The notes under the pieces are model-generated. The model saw only the letters and a list, made by a program, of their open reading frames with translations. It was not told where the DNA came from and ran no database searches. This document shows positions 7,170 to 14,023 of a stretch of 33,875 nucleotides of DNA, piece by piece; the first letter of the stretch is position 1; each line of letters opens with the position of its first letter. Position numbers and translations under genes: made by a program. The stretch covers positions 1 through 33,875 of the forward strand of contig JAGTRU010000058.1 of NCBI GenBank assembly GCA_018261905.1. Reading direction: 5' to 3'. Origin of the DNA: Pseudomonadota bacterium (GTDB taxonomy: Bacteria; Pseudomonadota; Gammaproteobacteria; Burkholderiales; Rhodocyclaceae).

Positions 7170-8653
7170 GCGTCATCATCGCCGCCCTGCGCCGGCACGC
7201 CGCCCAGGCCCCGCGCGACATTGCTGTGCAGGATGCCGGCGTCACGCTGTCCTACGCCCGCCTGCTTGAAGAAGTCGAACTGCTGGCCGGCCGCCTGCGG
7301 AAATCGGCGCCGCGCGTCCTCGGCCTGCTCGCCGACAACAGCGCCGCCTGGGCGGTTGCCGACCTGGCGGCGCTGGCCGCCGGCATCACGATCATTCCCC
7401 TGCCGCTGTTCTTCTCCGCCAGCCAGATCGCCCATGTCATCGGCACGGCCGGTATCGATCAGGTACTGACCGACCAGCCGGCCCGATTGGCCGCCGCATT
7501 GCAGCGCGCCAGCCTGCCCGGCGAAGCCTTCCGGGCGCCGCTGCAATTGGTTCGCCTGGACAGCGCCGCGGGCAGCGAGCTGCCGGCCGGCACCGGCAAG
7601 GTGACCTTCACCTCGGGCACCACCGGCGAACCGAAGGGGGTTTGCCTGGGCCTTGAAGAAATGGAAACGGTGGCCGAATCGCTTCGACTGGCCAGCGCCG
7701 CCACCCGCGCCGACCGTCATCTTTGCCTGCTGCCGCTGGCCACGCTGCTTGAGAATATCGGCGGCCTCTACACGCCGCTGCTGGCCGGCGCCACCATTTG
7801 CCTGCCCGGCCTGGCCGAGGTTGGGCTGGCCGGCAGCTCCGGGCTGGATGTCGGCCGCCTGCTGGCCGCCCTCGGCAAATGGCAGGCGAGCAGCGCCATC
7901 ATGGTGCCGCAGATGTTGCAGGCGGTGGTGACGGCCGGGCAGGCCGGCGCCGCCATGCCGCAAGGCCTGCGCTACCTGGCAGTGGGCGGGGCGCCGGTCG
8001 CCGGTCGCCTGCTCGCCGATGCGCAAGCGCTCGGCCTGCCGGTGTTCGAGGGCTACGGGCTTTCCGAATGCGCTTCGGTGGTTGCCGTCAACCGGCCGAC
8101 CGAGCAACGCCCGGGCAGTGTCGGCCGGCCCTTGCCGCACCTGCGCCTGGCCTTCGCCGAGGACGGCGAAATCCTCATTCACGACGTCCGCTGGCGCGGC
8201 TATCTCGGCGAAGCGGCCGGGCCGGCCGGCGAAAACTTCATTGCCACCGGCGATCTCGGCCATCTCGACGACGACGGCTATCTCTACCTGAGCGGCCGCA
8301 AGAAGAACATCTTCATCACCTCCTTCGGCCGCAATGTCGCGCCGGAATGGGTCGAGCGCGAACTGGTCTCGCGCTTTCCCATCCTGCAGGCGGCCGTCTT
8401 CGGGGAAGCCCGGCCGTTCAACAGCGCGGTCATCGTCGCCCACCCGGTCGCCGCCCCCGAAGCGATCGCCGAGGCCCTGGCCGAAGCCAATCGCCAACTT
8501 CCCGACTACGCCCGCGTCACCGCCTGGGTCCCGGCCAAAGCGCCGTTCACGGCGAGCAACGGCATGGCGACGGCAAACGGCCGCTTGCGCCGGAACAACA
8601 TTTTCGGCGCCCACGCCGAGCAGCTTGCCAATTTGTATCAACTTCAGAACTGA
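7166..8653 (+). CDS. AMP-binding acyl-activating enzyme (acyl-CoA synthetase-like)
   Basis: 495 residues of the ANL superfamily: P-loop VTFTSGTTGEPKGV (about 146-159), A5 motif GYGLSEC, ATP/ribose motif ATGDLGHLDDDGYLYLSG, hinge GRKKNIFITSFGRNVAP. It should adenylate a carboxylic acid, probably a fatty acid, and pass it to CoA, a carrier or an acceptor. Odd point: the C-terminal catalytic lysine of the usual PxxxxGKxxR motif is absent. The matching stretch reads NGMATANGRLRR, with Arg473 where Lys is expected, so the adenylation half-reaction or its preferred acceptor may differ. The length is slightly short for the family. The start overlaps the previous stop (ATGA), and the next gene begins 9 bases after the stop, so it is a core member of the operon. 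Confidence 0.92.
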   Translation: MSVIIAALRRHAAQAPRDIAVQDAGVTLSYARLLEEVELLAGRLRKSAPRVLGLLADNSAAWAVADLAALAAGITIIPLPLFFSASQIAHVIGTAGIDQVLTDQPARLAAALQRASLPGEAFRAPLQLVRLDSAAGSELPAGTGKVTFTSGTTGEPKGVCLGLEEMETVAESLRLASAATRADRHLCLLPLATLLENIGGLYTPLLAGATICLPGLAEVGLAGSSGLDVGRLLAALGKWQASSAIMVPQMLQAVVTAGQAGAAMPQGLRYLAVGGAPVAGRLLADAQALGLPVFEGYGLSECASVVAVNRPTEQRPGSVGRPLPHLRLAFAEDGEILIHDVRWRGYLGEAAGPAGENFIATGDLGHLDDDGYLYLSGRKKNIFITSFGRNVAPEWVERELVSRFPILQAAVFGEARPFNSAVIVAHPVAAPEAIAEALAEANRQLPDYARVTAWVPAKAPFTASNGMATANGRLRRNNIFGAHAEQLANLYQLQN

Positions 8654-8662
8654 CGGAATCCC

Positions 8663-9322
8663 ATGAACCATTATCAGCAACTCCAACACGCCACGTCCGC
8701 GCAACGCGCCACCCTGCTGGCCTCGCCCATCATCGGCGCCGCCCTGGCCGGCCAGGTCAATCGCCAGCACTACCTCGCCTTCCTGCAACGCGCCTTCCAC
8801 CATGTCAAACATACGGTGCCGCTGCTCATGGCCTGCGGCGCCCGCCTGCCCGACAGCCAGGAATGGCTGCGCAGCGCCGTCGCCCATTACATCGAGGAGG
8901 AAATCGGCCATCACGAATGGATCCTCAACGACATCGCGGCCGCTGGCGGCGATGCCGAGGCCGTGCGGCACAGCCAGCCCGATTTCGACACCGACGTGAT
9001 GGTTGCCTACGCCTACGACACGGTGCTGCGGCGCAATCCGCTCGGCCTCTTCGGCATGGTCTATGTCCTCGAAGGGACCAGCGTCAGCCTGGCCACCAAC
9101 GCCGCCGGCATTCTGCAACAGGCGCTCGATCTGCCGGCGAGCGCCTTTTCCTACCTGAGTAGCCACGGGGCGCTCGATATCGAGCACATGGGACACTTCG
9201 AAAAGCTGGTCAACCAATTGGACAATCCGCTCGACCGGCAAGCCGTCGAAGAGGCCGCCAAGGTATTCTTCCGCCTCTACGGCAACGTCTTCCGCAGCAT
9301 TCCGCTGGGCGAGCCGGCATGA
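8663..9322 (+). CDS. Haem-oxygenase-like di-iron oxidase (TenA-like / iron-containing redox enzyme)
   Basis: 219 residues, all-helical. Candidate metal ligands are in the expected order for haem-oxygenase-like di-iron enzymes: HYIEEEIGHHEW (Glu80, His83/84), VLEGTS (Glu137) and SSHGALDIEHMGHFE (His168, Asp172, His175, His178). Known relatives oxidise fatty acids to alkenes (UndA), cleave or hydroxylate amino-acid groups (BesC, SznF) or make p-aminobenzoate (CADD). The substrate here is unknown. Placed between an acyl-activating enzyme and an SDR, it probably oxidises an acyl or acyl-derived intermediate. True haem oxygenase or thiaminase activity is less likely because the neighbours are not haem or thiamin genes. 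Its TGA overlaps the ATG of the SDR gene (ATGA at 9319). Confidence 0.85.
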   Translation: MNHYQQLQHATSAQRATLLASPIIGAALAGQVNRQHYLAFLQRAFHHVKHTVPLLMACGARLPDSQEWLRSAVAHYIEEEIGHHEWILNDIAAAGGDAEAVRHSQPDFDTDVMVAYAYDTVLRRNPLGLFGMVYVLEGTSVSLATNAAGILQQALDLPASAFSYLSSHGALDIEHMGHFEKLVNQLDNPLDRQAVEEAAKVFFRLYGNVFRSIPLGEPA

Positions 9323-10125
9323 AGATCGCCGCCAGCACTATCCTGATTACCGGGGCCGGTGGCGGCATCGGCGGCGCCCTCGCCGAGCAGTTGGCAAGCA
9401 AGGGGGCCGCGCTGGTCCTCGTCGATCGGAATGCCGAACGCGGCGAACGACTGGCCAGCCAATTGCGCGCCAAGGGCGCCCGCACCCGGCTCCTCGTCGG
9501 CGACCTCACGCAGCCCACCGTGCCCCTCCGCCTGGTGGCCGACGCCATCGACCAGGCCGGCGCCATCGACATTTTGATCAACTGCGCCGGGGTGCAGAAT
9601 TTCGGCTATTTCGCCGACGAAGCGGCGGCCGACACAACGACGCTGTTCAACGTCAATACCGTGGCCCCGATCAACCTGATCAACGCCGTGCTACCGCACA
9701 TGCTGGCCAGGAAAGGCGGGCAGATCGTCAATCTCGGCTCCATTTTCGGCTCCATCGGCTTTCCCTGCTTCGCCTCCTACTCGGCCAGCAAGTTCGCGCT
9801 GCGCGGCTTCTCCGAAGCGCTGCGCCGCGAGTTGGCCGGCACCGGCGTCGGCATCACCTACGTCGCGCCGCGCTTCACCAAGACGCCGTTCAATCGAAAT
9901 GTCGTCAACCGCATGGCCGACGCCCTGAAGATGAACCAGGACGAGCCGGCCGACGTTGCCGCCAGCATCATCGAGGCGATCGAAAACGACCGGCTGGAGC
10001 GCTATCTCGGCTGGCCGGAAAAGCTGTTCGTCCGCCTCAATGCAATTTTCCCCCGTCTGGTCGACAGCGCCCTGATCAAGCAGGCCGACCAGATGCGCCC
10101 CTTTGCCATAGAAGCCGGCCGCTGA
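9319..10125 (+). CDS. Short-chain dehydrogenase/reductase
   Basis: 268 residues of classical SDR form. The nucleotide-binding glycine motif TGAGGGIG is at 11-18 after strand TILI. Asp36 in LVDRN after the second strand suggests NAD rather than NADP preference. NCAGV follows at 88-92, and the catalytic triad is Ser141 in GSIFGS, Tyr154 and Lys158 in YSASK. The C-terminal part (ERYLGWPEKLFVRLNAIFPRLVDSAL) resembles SDRs acting on lipid-linked keto or hydroxy groups. It follows the di-iron gene with a 4-base overlap and should reduce or oxidise a carbonyl/hydroxyl made earlier in the same pathway. Confidence 0.93.
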   Translation: MKIAASTILITGAGGGIGGALAEQLASKGAALVLVDRNAERGERLASQLRAKGARTRLLVGDLTQPTVPLRLVADAIDQAGAIDILINCAGVQNFGYFADEAAADTTTLFNVNTVAPINLINAVLPHMLARKGGQIVNLGSIFGSIGFPCFASYSASKFALRGFSEALRRELAGTGVGITYVAPRFTKTPFNRNVVNRMADALKMNQDEPADVAASIIEAIENDRLERYLGWPEKLFVRLNAIFPRLVDSALIKQADQMRPFAIEAGR

Positions 10126-10153
10126 TTGCAGCCGGATTGAAAGGAGATTTCCC

Positions 10154-10822
10154 ATGTATCGCCAATCCCTCGCCACCCTCTTGCTGCTTGCCGGTTTCCA
10201 CGGCAGCGCCCTCGCTACCCCGGCCAACCTCGACGACGCCATTATCGACGTCGCCCATCGCTGGGCCAAAGTCAGCTACCAAACCCCCGAAACCGAACGC
10301 GAAACGGCCTTTCGCAGCGTCATCAGCGAGACCCAGCAAGTCGCGCAAACCTTTCCGGGGCGGGCCGAACCGCTGATCTGGCAAGCCATCGTACTATCCA
10401 GCGCGGCCAAGGCGCAGGGCGGTCTGGGGGCACTGAGCAAGGTCAAGGAAGCACGTGACCTGCTGCTCACCGCCGAGAAAATCAATCCGCAGGCCCTCGA
10501 CGGCTCCGTTTACAACTCCCTGGGCAGCCTCTACGCCAAGGTTCCCGGCTGGCCGGTCGGTTTCGGCGACAAGAAGAAGGCCCGCGAATACCTCGAGAAA
10601 GCCCTAGCCATCAATCCGCACGGCATCGATCCCAATTACTTCTACGCCGACTTGCTGGCCGACCAGGGCGAATACGCCAAGGCCGCCGAACATCTGAAGA
10701 AGGCGCTGGCCGCGCCGCCCAGAGCGCATCGCGAGGATGCCGACGCCGGCCGCCGGCAGGAAGTCCAGCGTCTGCTCGACAGCATCAAACAAAAACACGG
10801 CGAACAAGTGGCCAGCAAATGA
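10154..10822 (+). CDS. Exported TPR-repeat protein
   Basis: 222 residues. Signal peptide MYRQSLATLLLLAGFHGSALA, cleaved before TPANL. TPR-like helices follow: ARDLLLTAEKINPQ, VYNSLGSLYAKVPGW, KAREYLEKALAINPHG, YFYADLLADQGEYAKAAEHLKKALAAPP. The ribosome site AAGGAGAT stands 7 bases before the ATG. It starts 28 bases after the SDR gene and ends overlapping the next small gene, so it belongs to the operon. It is probably a periplasmic adaptor or scaffold; the partner is unknown. Confidence 0.88.
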   Translation: MYRQSLATLLLLAGFHGSALATPANLDDAIIDVAHRWAKVSYQTPETERETAFRSVISETQQVAQTFPGRAEPLIWQAIVLSSAAKAQGGLGALSKVKEARDLLLTAEKINPQALDGSVYNSLGSLYAKVPGWPVGFGDKKKAREYLEKALAINPHGIDPNYFYADLLADQGEYAKAAEHLKKALAAPPRAHREDADAGRRQEVQRLLDSIKQKHGEQVASK

Positions 10823-10968
10823 GCTCTTTATCGACCAACAACATGGACCGCTTCTCGGATGCGATCGATACCCTGCTGTGCACGCTGTGCAGCATCGCCA
10901 GTATCGGCGGCACCGGCTATCTGATTTGGGGGCTATGTTCCGGCTGGTGGCCGATCTTCAACGTCTGA
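10819..10968 (+). CDS. 49-residue membrane peptide coupled to the TPR gene
   Basis: Starts at the ATG overlapping the TPR stop (ATGA at 10819-10822) and encodes MSSLSTNNMDRFSDAIDTLL, then a hydrophobic segment with three cysteines and glycines (about 18-42), ending SGWWPIFNV. One membrane helix is predicted by eye. The precise stop-start overlap, the same trick used three times in this operon, argues that it is translated. No family is recognised. It may anchor the pathway enzymes or the TPR protein at the membrane. Confidence 0.6.
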   Translation: MSSLSTNNMDRFSDAIDTLLCTLCSIASIGGTGYLIWGLCSGWWPIFNV

Positions 10969-11125
10969 GCGGGGCCCGGCGAACAGCGCCACCCGCCAGC
11001 GCACAGAGCGGCACATTCTGTTGCAATCGGTTACTTGAGTCCGGCGGCCCACCCCGTTATCTTGCTTACATGCGCTGCCAGACAACAGCCTAGACGTCCC
11101 ACCCCTCCCCCAACAGGGCCGTCTC

Positions 11126-11167
11126 GAAAGCCCCGTACTCCCCCCGGTACGGGGCTTTCACCTTTTT
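11126..11167 (+). terminator. Strong intrinsic terminator ending the operon
   Basis: A perfect 13-base stem GAAAGCCCCGTAC / GTACGGGGCTTTC (11126-11159) with an 8-base loop, then ACC and five Ts (11163-11167). It lies 158 bases after the 49-residue gene and before the next ATG. The stretch between shows no convincing gene. Confidence 0.88.
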
Positions 11168-11262
11168 GGCGGGGCGCGCCGACCAGATCGACGTTTCCCC
11201 ATCCCCCGGCCGCAATGCGCGGTAATATCGAAGCCGCCGGGTACTGCCGAGGAGAGTCCGCC

Positions 11263-11562
11263 ATGCATGCCATACACACGGAAATGGTCGCAGTTTGTGA
11301 CCGCCTGCTCACCTTGCTGACCGGGCGAGACCCACTGCAAGGCATCGACCAGGATGCCGCCCTCGACGCCATCGAATTGTTGATCCAGCTCGAAGGCTGG
11401 CTTAAATCGAATGCCGCGTCGCCCCTGCCGCCCCTCGAAGAAGAAGCGCTCGCCGCACTGACCCATCGCGTGCAAGTCCTGGAACACGTCCAGCCGGTCA
11501 TCGAACTGCTCACCGCCCGTGGCTGGCTACCAGCGAAAATGGATGGCGAAAACCAACCCTAG
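11263..11562 (+). CDS. Small helical protein of unknown function
   Basis: 99 residues from the ATG at 11263, with GAGGAGA about 8 bases upstream. It is rich in Leu, Ala and Glu (VCDRLLTLLTGRDPLQGIDQ, LDAIELLIQLEGWL, LEEEALAALTHRVQVLEHV), predicted almost entirely helical, soluble, with no signal peptide. I do not recognise a family. The open frame continues upstream to 11035, but that part runs through the terminator and is not coding. It is followed by repeat copy B; no partner gene is evident. Confidence 0.65.
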   Translation: MHAIHTEMVAVCDRLLTLLTGRDPLQGIDQDAALDAIELLIQLEGWLKSNAASPLPPLEEEALAALTHRVQVLEHVQPVIELLTARGWLPAKMDGENQP

Positions 11563-11622
11563 GAAAGCAACGGTTTATCCCCCACCCTTCGGACCGAGCC
11601 TGGCGACGATTTCTCGAATCAT

Positions 11623-11784
11623 CCAAAAAACCTTACCGCAGAGTCGCCAAGGAGCAGAGAAGAACGTGAAAACGTTGCTTGCAAGTTTTTTGCGGCTCCC
11701 CCAAAGGCATGCCACATCATCCCGACAAGCCTTTGTTTTTACTCGACTTCTCTGTCTTTCTGCGGTTCAATTGCATTTTCCAGG
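11623..11784. repeat. Dispersed palindromic intergenic repeat, copy B
   Basis: Closely matches copy A along its whole length: AAAAAACCTTACCGCAGAGTC, GCTTGCAAGTTTTTTGCGGC, ACAAGCCTTTGTTTT, TTCTGCGGTTCAATTGCATT, TTCCAGG. It has the same order and the same inverted outer arms, with scattered substitutions, and fills most of the 340-base gap between the 99-residue gene and the next stop codon. Confidence 0.8.
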
Positions 11785-11804
11785 CAATTTTCGACAAATT
11801 ATTG

Positions 11805-11895
11805 TTGCAGTGCACCAATTTTTGGCGCATAGTGGGTTTGTCTCCTCCACTCCTCTGGAATGGATTTAAGCCCGTCTTCGGACGGGCTTTTTTTT
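11805..11895 (+). ncRNA. Candidate small RNA with CU-rich segment and terminator
   Basis: TTGCAG (11805-11810), 17-base spacer, CATAGT (11828-11833), then about 55 transcribed bases starting near 11840. They contain the pyrimidine-rich stretch TCTCCTCCACTCCTCT (11841-11856), able to pair with Shine-Dalgarno sequences, followed at once by an intrinsic terminator. The spacer is an imperfect inverted repeat TGCACCA-N5-TGGCGCA (11811-11829). No protein gene uses this promoter. Evidence is structural only. Confidence 0.3.
11868..11895 (+). terminator. Intrinsic terminator with UUCG loop
   Basis: AGCCCGTC, loop TTCG, GACGGGCT, then eight Ts ending at 11895. A textbook tetraloop terminator reading rightward. 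It faces the end of the minus-strand gene at 11906 and terminates the 99-residue gene transcript or the candidate small RNA. Confidence 0.85.
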
Positions 11896-11905
11896 GCCCA
11901 ACGGT

Positions 11906-12535
11906 TCAGGCGGCTCGTTGCAGTTCATTGGAGTAGGTATTGAACAGGTACACCTCGGCAAAGGGCCCGCACTCGATTCCGCCGGCGTTTTCAATCACCT
12001 GATAGAGCCGGCTCCAGCCGCCGCGACCGCGCAGTTGCGGGTCTTCGAAAGCAACCAGGAGAACGGTTCCCGGCGCATAGGGCTTGGCCGCCTTGGAGCG
12101 GATGCGTTGGCCAATGGAGATGCCCAGGCGGCCAATCGACGCCGTCGCCCCGTCCTGGTCACTGTCAGCCGCCGTCTGGCCGGCCGGCCGATTCACTGCC
12201 TCCCCCCGCCCCCCCGGGGCCAGCGCCTGTTGCAACAAAAGACTGGAGCGCAAGGCGGCGGCCCTTTCGTAGCCGGCGAAGGTCACCTGGACCTCGAAGG
12301 TTTTATCGAGAAAACCGGCCAGCCAGAGCTGCCCGTCCGCCCGACCCGAGTCTTCGTTCGCTTCAACGAATACCGTCAGTCCCGGCTGTTTGAACGACAG
12401 CGCCAGGCGGCTCAAAGGATAGAGCTCTTCAAGCAGGCGCTTGGCATCGCGCGGCCGCTCGTGGAATTGCTCCGGCGATAGCGCCTCGATGCGGGCTTCG
12501 ATGGCTTGTGCAAACTCGTATGCGCTCAACTTCAT
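11906..12535 (-). CDS. Protein of unknown function
   Basis: 209 residues starting MKLSAYEFAQAIEARIEALS. Visible segments: a helical N-terminus, strand-like LALSFKQPGLTVFVEAN, ADGQLWLAGF and TFEVQVTFAGYERAAAL, a proline/glycine/serine-rich low-complexity middle (about 105-135), and a C-terminal GTVLLVAFEDPQLRGRGGWSRLYQVIE. The order D-G...E-V-Q faintly recalls PD-(D/E)xK nuclease cores, but I would not assign it. No signal peptide or membrane segment. It stands alone, ending just inside a rightward terminator and starting next to the decayed pump fragment at 12706. Confidence 0.65.
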   Translation of the reverse strand: MKLSAYEFAQAIEARIEALSPEQFHERPRDAKRLLEELYPLSRLALSFKQPGLTVFVEANEDSGRADGQLWLAGFLDKTFEVQVTFAGYERAAALRSSLLLQQALAPGGRGEAVNRPAGQTAADSDQDGATASIGRLGISIGQRIRSKAAKPYAPGTVLLVAFEDPQLRGRGGWSRLYQVIENAGGIECGPFAEVYLFNTYSNELQRAA

Positions 12536-12705
12536 GACGCGCGCCGCCTAAAAAGTAATCAGACGTCAAAAAATCCGGGGCTCGCCCAACCCAAGACCGG
12601 ACGAAGGCATCCCGAACCGCTCAATGATCGGGAGATTACCCCGCACACGGCGCCGGATCAATTGCCGGGCACCGGGCCGCCGGCCGCTCCGCGCGGTGGC
12701 AAGCT

Positions 12706-12830
12706 GAATAGCGCCCGCCCGTTGCCGATCGGGCCATCGACGAAGGGGAAGGCCGCCGGAATCACCAGTTGGCAGGGGACGGTCGAGGCGACATTTGGCG
12801 CCACGGGCGCGCTCGGCCTGCAATCGGCAA
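12706..12830 (-). pseudogene. Decayed fragment of an RND pump 3' end
   Basis: Bases 12706-12792 align without gaps to 15545-15631, the 3' end of the intact pump gene, at roughly 72% identity by hand count. On the minus strand they read LVIPAAFPFVDGPIGNGRALFSLP, against LVIPVVFTFVDDLIGKVRAMFGMP in the intact pump. Beyond about 12800 the similarity fades, so only the last 35 or so residues remain. The reading frame has no pump-like start and cannot make a pump. It is a relic of a second pump gene or of a duplication, now on the far side of the mobile island. Confidence 0.65.
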
Positions 12831-12908
12831 AATCGCGGATTTGACCGCCTGAACCGCTGAATCTGCGAAAAACCGTTGCAATGACGGTTTGCAGCACCGG
12901 CAATTAAG

Positions 12909-13004
12909 GGCTTTCTGCAATGGAAAACCCTTGGGCAAGGTGCTGGACAAAAAGATATTTCCAGGGGAACGTCCCGGCCGCCGAACCGGGCTTGTCCAAC
13001 AACC
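12909..13004. repeat. 96-bp direct repeat, left copy
   Basis: From GGCTTTCTGCAATGG to CTTGTCCAACAACC; about 90% identical and without gaps to 14977-15072, in the same orientation. It contains the pair TGGACAA / TTGTCCA in inverse order and a GC-rich CCCGG/CCGGG hairpin. It abuts the 3' end of brnA. The two copies bracket the toxin-antitoxin, integrase and transposase remains. Confidence 0.85.
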
Positions 13005-13018
13005 TTAATCGTTGGGCG

Positions 13019-13228
13019 TCACTTCCACTTGAGATTCAGCTTTCGATTGGACGTTGCACAGTCTCGTAGGTAAAGATTGATAAGACTTTGATAAGGAATG
13101 CCGACACTCTCAGAAATAGATTTGAAATACTCGATGCATTCTGCGTCCAAACGGATCGTGATCTGTTTCTTGAGTTGTGAGGCATAGGGGCTCTTGGTTG
13201 ATTTCGAGAAGTCGTATTCAGTGCGCAT
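13019..13228 (-). CDS. brnA: BrnA-type antitoxin (ribbon-helix-helix)
   Basis: 69 residues from the ATG at 13228 (a GTG at 13237 would add three). The conserved RHH segment KKQITIRLDAECIEYFKSIS, then IPYQSLINLYLRDCA, is typical of BrnA/CopG antitoxins that bind their own promoter and neutralise the toxin. It is second in a two-gene operon, starting 13 bases after the toxin stop. Its own stop is followed by CGCCCAACGATTAAG and then the 96-bp repeat, so any native 3' flank has been replaced. It is AT-richer than the neighbouring core genes, consistent with transfer. Confidence 0.88.
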   Translation of the reverse strand: MRTEYDFSKSTKSPYASQLKKQITIRLDAECIEYFKSISESVGIPYQSLINLYLRDCATSNRKLNLKWK

Positions 13229-13241
13229 GATGGTCACTCAT

Positions 13242-13520
13242 TCAATAAGAAGCCGCTTCACGTTTCGTGGCCTTACGTGCCGAGATGATGCGAATTACGC
13301 CGTCGTTCGCTCGGTAGCAATGACACACAATCAGAAGCTTTAAACCTGAGCTACAGCCCAGAAGAATGAAACGTTCTTCATCTTCAGAATGGTCAGGATC
13401 CGCGATCAGCCGTGCGCGTTCATCGTAGAACACGGTTTTTGCCTCGTCAAAGCTCACACCGTGCTTCGCGATGTTGATTTTGGCCTTCGGTTCATCCCAC
13501 TCGAAATGAAGTGTCGTCAT
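13242..13520 (-). CDS. brnT: BrnT-type ribonuclease toxin
   Basis: 92 residues with clear BrnT marks: FEWDEPKAKINIAKHGVSFDEAKTVF, then DERARLIADPDHSEDEERFI, and the C-terminal RIISARKATKREAASY containing the conserved RxISARxAxxxE. BrnT is a RelE-like ribonuclease that stops translation under stress and is held by BrnA. The toxin-first order and adjacent antitoxin match the family. The ATG at 13520 falls at the expected transcription start of the promoter at 13527-13555, so the mRNA is probably leaderless. Frame and catalytic region look intact. Confidence 0.92.
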   Translation of the reverse strand: MTTLHFEWDEPKAKINIAKHGVSFDEAKTVFYDERARLIADPDHSEDEERFILLGCSSGLKLLIVCHCYRANDGVIRIISARKATKREAASY

Positions 13521-13526
13521 GCGTTG

Positions 13527-13555
13527 ATTGTAGCTACAGTGTAGTTACGCGTCAA
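13527..13555 (-). promoter_or_regulatory. brnTA promoter with embedded inverted-repeat operator
   Basis: Minus strand TTGACG (13550-13555), exact 17-base spacer, TACAAT (13527-13532). Between and overlapping them is the inverted repeat TAACTACACTGTAGCTA, a good operator for autoregulation by BrnA. The predicted start coincides with the toxin ATG. Confidence 0.7.
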
Positions 13556-13629
13556 ATCCGTTGGAAGCGCCAATCTCAAGAGACTAACGTTCCTACCCAG
13601 GCAATTCAGACGGAACTGCGGCCCGATGT

Positions 13630-14023
13630 ACCCTGTCAGTTCGTGATGCCAAAGGTAACCGGGATCGCTTCGTGCCCCTGCCGGCGGCGACGCTGACCGC
13701 TCTGCGCCAATTCTGGCAACTGCACCGCCACCCCGAACTGCTCTTTCCCAATCGCCACGGCGGCCTGAAGGCGGCGCAGTGTGCCAAATCGCCGCTGGAT
13801 CGTAGCGGCGTGCAAACCACCCTGCGCTGGGTAGCACAGTGGATGGAAAAGTAGGCGCCTCTAGGCGAAAATGATCACCCTGCACAGCCTGCGCCATAGC
13901 TATGACCGAAGGAAATCCCCGCGGGATGCTACCCACCTGACCAGCCACACCAACGATCAGGCCAGCGTTCGCATCAACGCCTTGATGGATCGCTTCGCGA
14001 TGACCTGGGGCATCGTCAAGTGA
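13630..14023 (+). pseudogene. Remnant of an IS91-associated tyrosine recombinase
   Basis: Only the C-terminal half is left. Readable pieces are DAKGNRDRFVPLPAATLTAL, FWQLHRHPELLFPNRHGG, SPLDRSGVQTTLR, then a stop at 13852-13854, then ITLHSLRHSY (the HxxR box), a 26-base unrelated stretch, and THLTSHTNDQASVRINALMD ending in TGA at 14021-14023. The segment with the nucleophilic tyrosine between HSY and THLT is lost, so it is inactive. Its stop overlaps the GTG of the transposase, as in intact integrase/IS91 pairs, showing the original operon. Confidence 0.8.

Noticed and set aside
7109..9241. 710-codon minus-strand frame across the ligase and di-iron genes
   Set aside because: Antisense shadow; composition and lack of motifs argue against coding.
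11811..11829. Genuine NtrC enhancer
   Set aside because: Arms are two bases further apart than in known NtrC sites and no sigma-54 promoter follows; kept only as part of the small RNA candidate.
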